DNA of 64,000 nucleotides, taken from Alligator mississippiensis (taxonomy: Eukaryota; Chordata; Crocodylia; Alligatoridae). Below, piece after piece: positions 20,785 through 32,440 of the stretch. The notes beneath the pieces were generated by a model. It searched no databases. It saw nothing but the letters and a program-made list of their open reading frames with translations, and was not told where the DNA came from. The position numbers and the translations under genes are program-made. The stretch spans positions 356,643,829 to 356,707,828 of the forward strand of contig NC_081824.1 of NCBI RefSeq assembly GCF_030867095.1. The letters are read 5' to 3'. Numbering within the stretch: the stretch's first letter is position 1; each line of letters starts with the position of its first letter.

Positions 20785-23104
20785 TATATTACAGATATGC
20801 TTGTTAGCTCCAAGATAACATTAGTTAGTTCCCTGGGTTGTTCCTTTAAGATCTCACTACTGTTCAACTCTTGTAATTGACAGGGGATTTGTTGGGACAC
20901 TCTTGTTCTCTGCCCTTTCTTCTCCCCTTTGATGAGCCACAAGGTGAAATACGCAGTTCAGATGTTACTGTTTCATTCCACACAGACACACATTTATGCA
21001 CATACCCAGGTTCATGAGTTTCATGTAGGAAACTGCAGGAAGTCAGAGATAAAAAAATCCATTCTCAACCAGCAGTTTTTCAGGACTACCATTTCAGCCT
21101 CTGCAATAGAGCAGATCCTCAGTATAAGAATTTAGGGTGCTTGTAGCTGTGTAGCTATAATCCTAGTAAACATATCATTGTTTATTATTTTTCTCTTAGT
21201 CCTTCAAAAGTCTCCTGCTGTGGCCTAAATGAAGAGAGCATACAGCAAGGGTGCCAAGTCCTTCTATACACCTTCTCTGCAGCTGCCAATCTTCCATGCA
21301 GCAGAACCACTGCAGTTATGCTGCATTTAGGGTTTTCTCCACTGCCCACACCCTTGTATGAATTTGACCTATGCACAGCAAAATGTATTATCACACTTTC
21401 CCATTATGTGAATTTATCACTAAACGGAGTTTTCAGTTTATCAATAAGTGATGTTTGAGTGTCTATTCTTAGCTTTGAAATTGCAAGGGAAAAAAAAACA
21501 TGACAAAGTAACAGTGAAAACAAATTATATTTGAAAAAAAATTACTCAACAAGATTATAAGAGATTGGACCTTCTTTCATAAAATACTTCTCTATTGTAC
21601 AACTTATTTCTGGTCTTCAGAAAAAAAAGAGAGAGGATTACAAAGTACTGTGCAATCTGGATTGTAGGTGGCAATATAGCTGATAACGAGATACTCAGGA
21701 AAACCTAAGTGACTTATTTTCTTTTTTGAATGTTTCCATTTTCTTTTTATTTGTGAAGATTTCATTTTATTTAGATTTTCATCAGCCCGACCAATACTAT
21801 ACTTTTGGCTCTAGATTAAGGTCTGTTCCTTTGCATATTAAAGCTGCTTACTTAGAGGACTTCATTGATTAAAGCATTGCTAGGTTATTATCTGGGAAAC
21901 GTTCAAAACACTACAGTACCATCACTGTAAGTTTCAGTATTGTAAAGCATTCTTCTAGAATATTTTATTGCCTTTTTTAAATAAGGGGAGCTAAGCTCCT
22001 TGTTACATTTAAACAATTAAGCATTTTTATATAAATACTTTCAGGGTTCAGAAGCAAGGAATATTAGTGGAATTATACCATGTCTAGAAATGTTCTTTGC
22101 CATACTTTTTGAAGGAAAAACAAGGTATTTTTAACACTCTTGTTGGAAACTAATGCTCTTAGTTTTCAACAAGAGTACAGGATTAAGTTTCAAGACTCCT
22201 AATTGTAGCTTGTTGAAGATCTAGTAGGTTAAGTTTCCTAACCACCCTCCCACCCCTCTTTTTAGCCCCTTTAAAAGCCTATAATGTTACAAGTCTTCTT
22301 ACCTTGGTAACATTGACAACTTATATTACAGGAACATGAAAGAGGAAGAGTGATTCATTAGTTTAGTAGAAAGAGAAAAACAAATCATTTATTGAAATGG
22401 TATCAGTGTTCTTGATTGATTGAAACATCAGGGGGAGACCTGCAAGTGATCTGAACTTACTTCATAAGCAGATGCTACTAAGCTAACAGCAATTATTGGT
22501 GAGGCTATTAAAGGTATGAGATCATTCTGCCAGCTGGAAAAGCAATTGGCACAGAAGAGAAGCAAAAATGCAGATGTATAATTTGCATAAGTAAAATTAA
22601 ACTATAAATACCTATGCCTTATTAAGAACATATAGAAAATATGTTTGTATAATGCATTTGTTTGATCTCTCTGAGGCAATATGATACTTTAAGCTGAGAA
22701 GCTAGTCTAAAGAATCCAGCTCCTGTGATAAGAAAGCTGGAAGGAAAGCTTTGATCTTCTAGATATTTTCTATGTTCAGAAATATAAGCATTGACATAGC
22801 AGACCAGTCCAGTCATCTGTCTAGTCCAGCATCTTGTCTTTGAGAGTAAAGAGCTGTAGATAATTGAAAGAAGGTGACAGAAATTGAAAGTGGGTAGTTA
22901 TGAAAACCTCTGATGAGGTGGAAGGCATTTTCCTAGCTCACCTTGGTTAGGAGTAGCATATATACTCTTTTACTTCAGGAAGAAAACAAATATATGTCTT
23001 TTTATTCTATTAGATTAACTGTGAAAATTCTCATTGTTGTGGCAATGGTTTGGCATACTTTAAATTGACGTTAAACTGAAAGAAATAAAGGAAACCTTAG
23101 AAAA
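20785..23104. other. AT-rich intron with one strong hairpin, no gene
   Basis: A near-perfect 17-bp stem (16 of 17 paired) occurs at 22136-22152 and 22160-22176 with a 7-base loop. No other structure or gene was recognised. Confidence 0.55.
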
Positions 23105-23235
23105 GCAGAGTTTGAAGTGATCTCCAGAGGTTATTTAGTCAAACCCCCTGACTGAGGTAGGATAATCCCTATCCAAACCATCCTAACCTATTAGCAAAAC
23201 ATAAGTCAGCCCTGGCCCACAATGGAAAACAACAC
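23105..23235 (-). mobile_element. CR1-like LINE fragment
   Basis: Contains 'gatctccagaggttatttag' and 'aaaccccctgactgaggtag', the reverse complement of a CR1 3' region, similar to the longer copy at 55148. It is strongly diverged. Confidence 0.6.
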
Positions 23236-23503
23236 CCTCTTTTACTTTAGAAGGGAAAATTCACAAGGTTTTCATGCTCTTTAAATTTCCCATACAGTTT
23301 TAGTTCTGTTTCTCATTTTATTTGTCAATCTAGCTCTGCCTGAAATTGTTCCTTGGTAGTCTGTTTCTCCATTTTTTCCTGCAATCTGAAAAAAAGACTT
23401 TGTATTTTCAAAGTCTATACAAAGTATGGTAGTGAAATATATTTTTTCAAATAATTTAAAATAGATTTGAAGTATGTTTGTCATAATTCATCCTAAGTAA
23501 AAC

Positions 23504-24255
23504 ATTACCATATTTACTTGAATCCAAGATGAGGTTGTCTTTGATTCAAGTAGAAGTGGCAGGGGGCAGGGCTCTGGCTTTGACCCCCAGTGCTTCTCCT
23601 CTGAGCTTCTACCATCTGCTGCTTACCATCCAACTCTGGCCCCATTCCAGCCCAGAGTTGTGGAGTGCAGGGTAGCTCTGATCCAACCACATGGCAGTGA
23701 CAGCAGTAGCGGCAGCTTTGGCATCTCGGGGCTGGATCTGCTACTGCTGCAATCATTGGTTTATGACTGACCTGTGACTGGAACTACCCTGTACCCCATG
23801 CCAGAGGATAAGCAGTGGAAGGAAGAATCTGTGGGGGGCAGAGGCTTCAAGGGGCAGACATGGGGGGGGAGGGGGCAGAGGCTTTTGGGGAAGGTGGGGG
23901 GGCAGAGATGGAGGAGGTCAGGTGGAGGAGGTCTGGGCAGTAGGGGGCACAGGTACTTGAGGGAGAACAGGCAGGGGGGAGAAGCAGCAAGGGGTCCAGG
24001 CAGGAGGGCAAGCGACAGGGTTAGACAGCAGTAAGTGCAAGCATTGCGGGGGGGGGAGACGAAAGGGAGCGCAGGCACTGTGGCGGGGCACTAGGGTTTG
24101 CAGGAACCAGTAGGGCAAGCAGCAGGGGACAAGAGGAAGGAAAACAGGGAAGAGGGGTTAAGCAGCTTGCCCTCCAACCTCTTGTCCCCCCAGCACTGCC
24201 CCCTTGCTGCCAATTTTCCTGCTGTATCAGTGGGGGGCATGAATTTGATCCTCCA
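23504..24255. repeat. GC-rich interspersed repeat with G-run block
   Basis: It starts with 'ccatatttacttgaatccaa', a sequence I associate with a widespread sauropsid DNA repeat. An inverted partner (ctttgattcaagta) lies 25 bp further on. The interior 23860-24060 has many runs of four to nine G on the plus strand, enough for several G-quadruplexes. The right end is unclear and the family is not assigned. Confidence 0.45.
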
Positions 24256-24869
24256 ATAATTCTATACATGGAAAGCTACAACAAAAATTAAAGTTGTTAT
24301 GGATTCAGTACGGTATCTCCCAACACTTAGCAATGAGCATAGCTGCTATTTATGTGCCACTGCAAATGCACTTTGTGTGCTGATCTGGGATAGCACAAGG
24401 ATTTAAGTGCAGCTTCTGTTTAGATCAGAGAAGAACTTTATTTGCTGCTTCAGTGCATGGCAGGGAAGTGGCTTATGTACAGCTGCTGGCACATGAGAGT
24501 CTATTTTTAGCTTCTGCACATTACAGAGCTAGCTTTTATTTATCACTTCTGGTGTATAAGGGTACAATCTGCATACTTAACCAATTGGACAAATTTAAAT
24601 ACAACAATTTATATTTAAAATACAATATAAATTGCAAAATGTAAGATATATCATTATGCAATTACACAAATAAATTTAGCCTATACATTTAATTACCATA
24701 CATTCAATAGAAAACATTTGCAGAAAATATAAATTGGACAATTGTAAGTACAATGTAGCTACTACAGGTACATTAGCCATCTTCATTAGTAGTTGCACTT
24801 ATACACAACCTTCATAACCCACTTGCCCACCCACATTTACACACAATTCACCCACTTAAATACCCAACA
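24256..24869. other. AT-rich intron, no gene
   Basis: Nothing recognisable was seen apart from A/T-rich low complexity around 24600-24720. Confidence 0.5.
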
Positions 24870-25310
24870 CAGTTGCAATCAATTAAACCCAGGAGAGGAG
24901 CCTAAAACAGGCTCTCCAAGCAAAGAGGGAAACAAAAACAGGGCAGTTTGCTAGGAGTTTGCTGGGGGCAACAGGAGGAAGGAAATCAGACAGCAAGGCC
25001 AGATCTAGCTCTGGAAAATGGAGTTAACCAGGTGAGCTGCTGTGTGCATTTCTGATGGTGTGTCTGTGTTTATGTGGCAGTGGGGCATAGTGTGTGATAT
25101 GAGGCCTCATTGTTGGCTGAAGTGCTGGCTGATTTCAGTGCTGGCTGATTTCACAGTGATTGGTGCTGGGTGGGGGGCTTCAAATCCTAAAGAGCTGATC
25201 TAGTTAGTTGTAGTCAGTTCAGCCCAGGAGAGGATCCTAAAAGCAATCAGGGAGCAAGCAAACAGGGCAGTTTGATAGCTGTTTGCAAGTCAGCTTGCAG
25301 GTCAGTTTGC
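24870..25310 (+). repeat. Duplicated CR1 5' (promoter-like) block
   Basis: The motif 'cccaggagagga', followed by a purine-rich stretch and 'aaacagggcagttt', occurs at about 24888 and again at about 25223, 335 bp apart. This looks like two diverged 5' UTR monomers of the CR1 element, an arrangement known in some LINE promoters. Confidence 0.55.
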
Positions 25311-25395
25311 CACCCCAATCTTTGAAATGGGGCCTTAAGCTTTCTCAGAGGAAAGAGGAGTGCAAAGAAGGAATTAGATATGGTGGGGTCACATC

Positions 25396-26360
25396 ATGCA
25401 GTCAAACCTCCCACTAGTGCCATATTCTGCACCTATGGCTCCTCTGAAGCTTCTACCCAGATGCAGCTCTCAGTGGTGGAGGCTTCAGGTCCTGGGCTGC
25501 AGGGGATGCCCAGCACTGCTCCCGATGGCTGGGAGTAGGGACAGGGATAGCTCCATTAGTAGGGCAAGTGCTCTGGTGGAGTCTCTAGAGAGCATGGTGA
25601 AGGAGCTCCAGGCAGAGGTGAATCGGCTGCATAGCATCAGGGCTGTCAAGTAGGAGACAGATGAGTTGAAGAGCAAGGCTCTGTAGCAGAAGAATGAGGA
25701 CAAGATGAAGTGGGAGGACCTGAATGGAGCTGAGTGGAAGGTGGTCACTTCAGGCTCCATGCAGTGTGCTGCAAGGGAAACTTGTCCAATTCAGCTGTGC
25801 AACAGGTATGAGACCCTTGCACCACTGGTGGAGGAAGGACTGAAGGCACTTGCTCCAGAGGAGGAAAGTAGGCAAGCTCCTATCCAGAAGAGATTTTGGG
25901 TGGTGGTAGTGGGTGACTCACTCCTAAAGGGACAGAGGGTGCCCTCTGTCCTGAGGGAGACGGAGGGTGCCATCTGCCAGCTAGATCCCTTTGCACAGGA
26001 GGTCTGCTGCTTCTGGGGGCCCATATCCAGGGTGTGATGGAGAGAATAACAAAACTCATCCAGCCCTCTGGCCACTACCTCATGCTGCTCATTTATGTGG
26101 GCATGAATGGCATGACCAGGAGCAACCCTGGGTGGGTCATGAGTGACTGCTGGGCTCAAGGTATTGGGGCACAGGTGGTTTTCTTTTCCATCCTCCTAGT
26201 CAGGGGTCAGGGCCCTTGGAGGGACAGATGTACAGTATTGAGGAGGCCAATTAGAGGCTCAGGAAATGGTGCCACAGTGAGGGTTTTGAATTTTATGATC
26301 ATGGAACACTGTTCCAGGATAGAAGCTTGTTGGGAAGAGATGGCATCCAGCTCAGGCTAA
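25396..26360 (+). pseudogene. CR1 ORF1 remnant with GDSL esterase-like motif
   Basis: CR1 ORF1 proteins bind the element RNA and carry an SGNH/GDSL hydrolase-like domain. Here a first frame (25396-25653) has a short coiled-coil-like segment (ALVESLESMVKELQAEVNRL). After stops at 25653 and 25685 the next frame (from 25705) contains VVVVGDSLLKG, with the GDSL box at 25912-25923. A stop near 26035 then breaks the frame, and the following frame shows LIYVGMNGM where the family normally has a conserved GTND-like block. At least three disablements make this a pseudogene. Confidence 0.75.
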
Positions 26361-26593
26361 GGGGGAAGAAACTGTTTTCTTCCAGGATGGTTGACTTGCT
26401 GGAGAGGGCTTTAAACTAGGTGTGTTGGGAGATGGGTATGCAGACAGGAATGGAAGCCGGGTGGACAGCCAAGCAGGAAGGATGTAGAGACAGCAGTCAG
26501 GGAGATGTTGAGAGACTAGAATGATGTCAGGGCTACGGGAAACTGGGGGTTGCCAATGGGGGACTTAAGGATTTATACACAAATGCTAGGAGT

Positions 26594-28900
26594 ATGGGGA
26601 ATATGCAGGAGGAACTGGCACTCCTGCTAGCAAATAGAGAATGTGATCTCGTTGGAATAATGGAGACCTGGTGGGATGCCACACATGACTGGGCTATATG
26701 CATAGAGGGCTACCGGTTGCACAGAAGGGATCAGATAGGGAAGAAGGGAGAAGGTGTAGCTCTCTATGTAAAGGAGCAGTATGGCTCCTCGGAGACCCAG
26801 ATTGCTTTGAGAGAATGGCGACTTGAGAACCTGTGGGTCAAGATACAGGGGGCAGGGGGAAATGCAAGGAGAAGGGGACTTGATGGTAGGCTACAGACTG
26901 CCACGTGAGGAGCTGGATCTGGAATTTTTCAGAGAACTGATAGAGGCTGCACATTCAAGGGACATGATTGTCATGGGTGACCTCACTTACCCTGACATCT
27001 GCTGGGAGGAGCCTCAGCCAGATCTAACTGGTCACATAAGTTTTTGACCTGCATGGAACAACTTTATTTAGTACAGGAGGTGAACGGGCCGACCAGGGGG
27101 AAGACTGTTGGATTTGGTTCTAGCTGAAGGGGATGACCTCATGGGACATCTGAGGATTGAAGGTAATCTGGGAGATAGTGATCATGAGATGACAGAATTC
27201 ACTATCCATCGTAGGGCAGGGAAGTCAGCCAGTAGGGCAGAGGTGCTTGACTTCAGGAAAGCTGACTTCAATGAGCTTAGGAAAATAGTGGGAGAGGGAC
27301 TGGAGGGGAAGGGAGTTCAGGAAGGGGGGACATTCCTCAAAGGAACAATCCTTAGAGTGCAGAAAAGGTCTGTTTCTGTATGCAGGAAAGGTGGTAAAGG
27401 GTCCAGGAAGCCCTCTTAGCTTACCAGAGGAGTCAAGGAGTGCTTAAAAAAGAAACAGTAGGCTTACAGATGGGGGGGGGGGGGAGAGGTAGTTACCAAG
27501 GAAGAATATATAAGTATAACCCGTATTTGTAGGGAGAGGATAAGGAAGGCAAGGGCAGTGACTGAAACCAAGAACAATAAGAAGACTTTCTTTAGGCATA
27601 TATGTATATAGGGAGCAGGAAGAAGACCAAGGGAAATGTAGGGCCCTTGCAGAATGGGATGGGACAGCTGATAACAGACAGGCAGGAGAAAGTTGAATTC
27701 TTTAATGAATATTTTGTGTTGGTGTTACTGCATACAAATGGTGGTAGCCTACCTGGTCAGATACTGGATGGATGGGGGGAGGGGTATTGCCAACCAATGG
27801 TTAGCGTCGATCTGATGAGGGAGCATTTAGAGCTGCTGAATGTCTTCAAGTTGGCAGGACTGGATGGACTACACCTGAAAGCACTGAAGGAATTGGCTGG
27901 AGTCATTGTGGGACTGTTGGTGAAGGTATTTGAAGACTTGTGGTGCTTGGGAGAGGTCCCAGAAGACTGGAAAAAGGCCAATCTGGTGCCAATCTTTATG
28001 AAGGGGAGGAGGGAGGATCCGGGAAACTATAGGCTGATCATTTTGAACTTGATACTCGGTAAAATTTTGGAACAAAAAATGTCAAGAAGTCCATTTGTGA
28101 GAGACTGGCAGAAAGCATGATGCTACAGGCAGGTTGTGTCTGACCAACCTTGTCTCCTTCTGTGATCAAGTAACAAACCACTTTGATGAGGGAGACATGG
28201 CTGATGTCATATACTTAGATTTTAAAAAGGCCTTCGATATGGTCTCCCATGATGATCTTATAAAAAAGCCCCCAAAACTGGGGGGTTGTGGACTGGCAGA
28301 CTCCACAGTCCGGTGGGTTGAGAATTGGCTAAGGGGTCAAACCCAGACCGTGTTAGTGGATGGGTCTGTATCATCTTGGAGGAAGGTGGCCTGTGGTGTT
28401 TCACAGGGTTCAGTTCTTGGTTCCATGCTGTTCACCATCTTTATCAATGATGTAGATGAGGATATGGAAAGCATGCTGGCCAAGTTTGTGGACAATACCA
28501 AGTTATGGAGAAAAGCAGTCATGCTAGGGGATAGGATGTAGATCCAAGTGCACCTAGACAAGCTGGAAAGGTGGGTAGAGGGGAACTGGATGCAGTTCAA
28601 TAAGGATAAATACAGAGCACTTCATTTGGGGAGAAGTAACCAGTGACATGAATATAGGTTAGGAGGAGATGTCCTGGCCAGCACAATGGCTGAAAGGGAC
28701 CTTGGGGTTATGATTGATCACAGGATGAACATGTGTGATGCTGTAGTCAACAGAGCTAATAGCATCCTGGGATGCATTAGCCGATGCGTCCCAAGCAGGG
28801 CTAAGGAAGTGATGCTTTCTCTCTACTTGGCACTGGTGAGACCCAGGCTGGAGTACTGTGTCCGGTTCTGGACATCACACTTCAAAAAAGACAAGTAGAA
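26594..28900 (+). pseudogene. CR1 ORF2 remnant: endonuclease and reverse transcriptase
   Basis: Pieces of the LINE endonuclease/reverse transcriptase lie in order in different frames. The AP-endonuclease begins at 26594 (DLVGIMETWWDATHDWA) and continues to GDSDHEM near 27171-27190. The reverse transcriptase begins near 27602 (PEDWKKANLVPIF, then YLDFKKAFDMVSHDDL near 28210). The usual FADD catalytic block reads FVDN at 28484-28495, so a catalytic Asp is lost. The C-terminal LALVRPRLEYCVRFW block is near 28830-28875. Several stops and frameshifts separate them. Although the frames are often intact for 100 or more codons, this is not a host gene. Confidence 0.9.
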
Positions 28901-29136
28901 TCTTGGAAGGGTCTAGAGGAGGGCCACAAGAATGATTAAGGGCCTGAAGGACAAACCTTATGAGGAAAGACTAAGGGATCTGAGACTGTTCAGTTTGGGG
29001 AAGAGAAGACTGAGAGGGGACTTGGTGGTTGTCGATAAGTATGTAAGGGGTAAATAATGGGAGCTGGGAGAAAAACTGTTCACTAGAGTGCCTCAGGGGA
29101 GGACAAGGAGCAATCAATGATAATAAACTGTTGAAG

Positions 29137-29490
29137 CAGGGGTCCTGGGTACACATGTGGTGGAGTGTGTGTGTGTGGGGGGGGGGGGGGAGGGCAGTGA
29201 TGGCCAGACACAGAGTGGGGTGGGGGAGAAAGTAGTGGCGGCCAGACACGGACCGGGGGGGTCTTGCAGGCAGCAGCGGTGTGGGGTGGTACATGGCAGC
29301 GGCTGGTGCCACTTGCAAGTGTCCCCCCGTCCCCTGTGTCCAGCTGGCCAGGCAGCGCCTGTGTGGCCTGCAGAGGGGAGCTGCTGCCGTTGCCCCACAC
29401 CCAGCCCTGCTTCTAGGAGGCGGTGGTGCAAACTGGTGGGCAGTGCTCTGTCCCTGCCCACCCATGCATAGCCCCGGTTGACAACTCCTG
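29137..29490. mobile_element. hAT-like insertion inside the CR1
   Basis: Compared with the CR1 copy at 41990, extra sequence begins at 29137 with CAGGGGTCCTGG and ends at 29490 with GACAACTCCTG. Flanking 8-mers TGTTGAAG and TGTTAGAG agree at 6 of 8. The 354-bp interior is GC-rich with a G run at about 29177-29190 and has no coding capacity. It dates the CR1 as older than this insertion. Confidence 0.75.
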
Positions 29491-29735
29491 TGTTAGAGGA
29501 TGATTTCAGGTTGGATGTAAGGAAGAACTTATTTATGATAAGGGTAACCAGAATCTGGGATAGACTTCTCAAGGAGGTTGTGTAGTCCCCAAACTTGGAA
29601 GTGTTCTTGAGGAGACTGAACATATACCTTGCTGGGATCATTTGATCTCAGCAATATTCCTGTCCAGAGCAGGGGGGTTGGGCCCAATGATCTTTCAAGG
29701 TCTCTTCCAGCCCTTAATTTCTATGATTCTACAAT

Positions 29736-30309
29736 AACACCCTTAGCAAATTCATATGCAGAAATCTGCATTACAAAGTAGCTAAGGTTGCTTCACACAT
29801 GACTTACCTAAAACAGACCTGGAAAGGCAAAGGAATGAAAACTTAAACTTCTCCTTTACCTACAGCCATATACTACATTTTCACCATGCAACTCCATTAA
29901 GACTGAGGTTCCTATATTTTGGTGTGCATTAGTTGTGGTAATGGTGTGTGATTGTGGGTGAAGGATTATAGGATATATACTGTTGTGTCTTAACTTTTTT
30001 CAGTTCCTTGCTTGTGCATGTTTGAATTGGGTATGTGATGGGTGTAGTAACCCAGACTGTTCAGTGAGGAAGAGGTTTTTTTGTTAGTTTGATTTTTTTT
30101 ATTTTTTTTTATTTTAAATATTAAGCTGAATAAATGCTGAATCCTTTTTTTAGACTACATTGAATGTTAATGTCAGGGATGGCTTCTAACATGGAGTTCC
30201 ATGGTTAATTATTCATTCTGTACAAATGCTTTTCCTTTTAAATTTATAATTTTTCAGTTTCATAGAAAATACTCCTGATTCTGCTTAAGAAAGTGGATTG
30301 CCCAATTTA
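29736..30309. other. AT-rich intron, no gene
   Basis: No gene or repeat end was recognised; long T runs occur near 30075-30115. Confidence 0.55.
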
Positions 30310-31883
30310 CTTTACCTTTAGAACTAAAGGTACAAAAAAGCAGGTTTTTTTGACTGGAAGCTACTCAAGTTATTTCCAAGTTAAGAAAACAAATAAATGG
30401 GGACAAAAGTATACAAAATAATGAAGAAAAGCTAATCTGTAAGATCTCTCTTCATATGGAAAACTTTTCAACCTTTTATATTTTCATATTGCTGCTGCAC
30501 TGTGAGCAGAGATTTCTTCTTCAGTGGTCATAGTTAGTTAATGTTTAACTTGGCAATTTGTCTGAGTCATTCATATTATTTCTATGTACTTTCCTTGCAT
30601 TTGTCAACACTGAAGTTCTATGCTGTTGTGCTTCCTACACACCTTGCTTTATTAGGTCCTTTAGAAATTCCTTATTCTGCTCTGGCCTTCATTAACCTCA
30701 GAAGTGTTGTGTCATCTGTACGTTTCACCATCTCACTCTTTATCTTCTTTTTCAGACAATTAATAAATAGATTAAACATTCCATCCTTTGTCCAGAACTT
30801 AGGGGATCTCCACTATTAACCTTTAGCCACACTGAATATTGACCATTCATTCCAACTCTTTGTTTTCTCTCTCTGTCAGTGACCTCACTTTAATGATCAT
30901 GCCATGATTACTAAGGGGCATTTTTACACATGCTTGATGGGAGAGGAGAATGTTTTAATGAGCAGAGATCCTGGTTTTCTCTAATAATTAAAAAAAAAAA
31001 AAATCCCCAATTTTTGGATTGAAAATAGTAACCCAAAATCCACACTTTTCATTGCAATGAAACCTCTCTTTCCAGAGAGTCTGCTGGAGTGTGACAATTA
31101 CCACTCTCCAGCAGCCTCTGCTTCTCGCATATCACCGTCCCCAAGCTTAAAAATGGTGGCGGGTGTACTTGAACTAAAGTTCAGTGAATGAACTTGAGTT
31201 CAAGCACCCCCGCTGACATTTTTAAACACATGGACATTGATACACGAGACATGGCAGCACTTTAATTAGAGCAACTCTTGGAGCTGCTCTAATTAAAGTA
31301 CCACCTCCCTTGGGCTTTTGTGTGGTAGCTGACTTCAATGAGAGATTGAGTGGCTTTATTTTGTTGCTATTCTGAAATTGCTTTAGAACTCTTGGATAAA
31401 CAGCGTCTTGTCTTGGGGATGTGTTAGTCTTTTATTAATCAACTTTGTTCTAGAAGTTCCTCTTTTGATACCCAAATCTTTGAAAATACCTTGTTTTGGT
31501 TTTTTTGGTTTTTTTACTTGAAGAGACTATGGATATCCACAGCATCCCCCATGGCCGAGTGATGCAAAAAAATCATTTTAGCTTTTTTGCAGTATCCTTA
31601 TCTTCCTCAGTTGTTTGTTTATCTACCTGAAGTCTAGCAACCCTTATAGGGTTCATTTTCTAATGGACTTTAAGACTTTCTTTAAGGCTTTTCTTCCCTT
31701 TTTATACTATATCTTAGGTTACCCTCCCTAAAAGGCCATACACTTTGCAACAAGTGCATGGATAGTTTGCTTGTTTATTCATTAGGCATATTTGTTAGCT
31801 GAACATGCTCACTTCTGGAAATAACCTGAATTGCTTCCAGTCATACAAACCTGCTTTTTAGTACTCTAGTTCTAAAGGTAAAC
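30310..31883. repeat. 1.57-kb segment bounded by about 72-bp inverted repeats
   Basis: Left arm 30310-30380 and right arm 31812-31883 are reverse complements at roughly 80 percent by eye, sharing 'tttacctttagaact', 'aaaaagcaggttt', 'gactggaagc' and 'ttatttcca'. This suggests an old DNA transposon or an inverted duplication. The interior includes a decayed repeat at 30570-30870 (possibly CR1-like) and a palindrome cluster at 31080-31300. No transposase frame was recognised. Confidence 0.6.
31080..31300. repeat. Cluster of three inverted repeats
   Basis: In order: CTGCTGGAGTG with CACTCTCCAGCAG; GGGTGTACTTGAACT with AGTTCAAGCACCC; and a perfect 15-bp pair ACTTTAATTAGAGCA (31259-31273) with TGCTCTAATTAAAGT (31285-31299) around an 11-base spacer. 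The cluster resembles foldback transposon structure. Confidence 0.7.
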
Positions 31884-32329
31884 TTTTATTCTATGTTCTA
31901 CACATGTGTTCTACAAAGCTTTAAATTGGAAACTAAGGGTTAAATACAATAAAAGGACTTGGGGCATATCTATCGATTTCCTTTGAAGCAATGTTCTTGA
32001 GGTTGCTGTACCCGCTTGCAAGAAGCAAACACAGAAATACAGAAGCAAAGTTCATCACGAGTTGTCTCCTGTGGCTTCTTTCAAGCACACCAGAGACAGT
32101 TCGGATGCAAGAGAGATCTCTCCTATCCACCGTGCAGAGCTTAGGTTGATAGTCTGGGCAGGGTAGCCGCTGGTATGGGCAAGGAAGCCAAGGAATAGTG
32201 GAAAGAACTGCAAGATTCATGGGAACAGGTAGAAAGAGTACAAAAATGAATTTGATTCTGTTGCACTCAGTTCGGAGGGGGACTTCTGGAGTCCAGTCCC
32301 TTTTCCCACAGTTATTTCTGTGAAAGTAG

Positions 32330-32440
32330 AACGCATATACAGCCCTGGGAACAGACACTGGAACCAAGGACTCCATTGCTCCCAGGTAAGTATGCCTGGA
32401 CCACTAGGCTACAGTACCAGACCTAGTGAACAAACTGCTA
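32330..32440 (+). repeat. tRNA-like SINE fragment
   Basis: 'ggaaccaaggactcc' and 'ctggaccactaggctaca' resemble the internal part of a MIR-like or tRNA-derived SINE also seen at 49919-49985 and 51147-51330. It is too diverged for a firm family name. A 147-codon minus-strand open frame at 31933-32376 overlaps it and is considered spurious. Confidence 0.4.

Larger units (their letters stand above)
24870..29735 (+). mobile_element. Long CR1 LINE, nearly full length, inactive
   Basis: A sense-oriented CR1 non-LTR retrotransposon of about 4.9 kb, including one 354-bp insertion. A 5' region with two related blocks comes first, then ORF1 remnants (25396-26360), ORF2 remnants (26594-28900) and the 3' end 'ggtctcttccagcccttaat' followed by 'ttctatgattct'. 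The reading frames are broken by stops and frameshifts throughout, so it cannot move. A hAT element interrupts the 3' part at 29137-29490. The exact 5' boundary is an estimate from the first 'cccaggagagga' block at about 24888. Confidence 0.85.

Noticed and set aside
20131..20942. Several overlapping frames of 129-192 codons
   Set aside because: They lie in a GC-rich non-autonomous hAT element and overlap on both strands, which is typical of composition rather than coding.
26594..28541. Apparent host gene with endonuclease and polymerase-like frames
   Set aside because: Motifs, order and 3' end identify a broken CR1 LINE, not a host gene.
31933..32376. 147-codon minus-strand frame
   Set aside because: No family resemblance, overlaps a SINE-like fragment, and there is no splice or promoter context. 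Kept only as a chance frame.
32380..32440. tRNA-gene-like sequence (ctggaccactaggctaca)
   Set aside because: No complete cloverleaf could be built; it fits a SINE fragment better.
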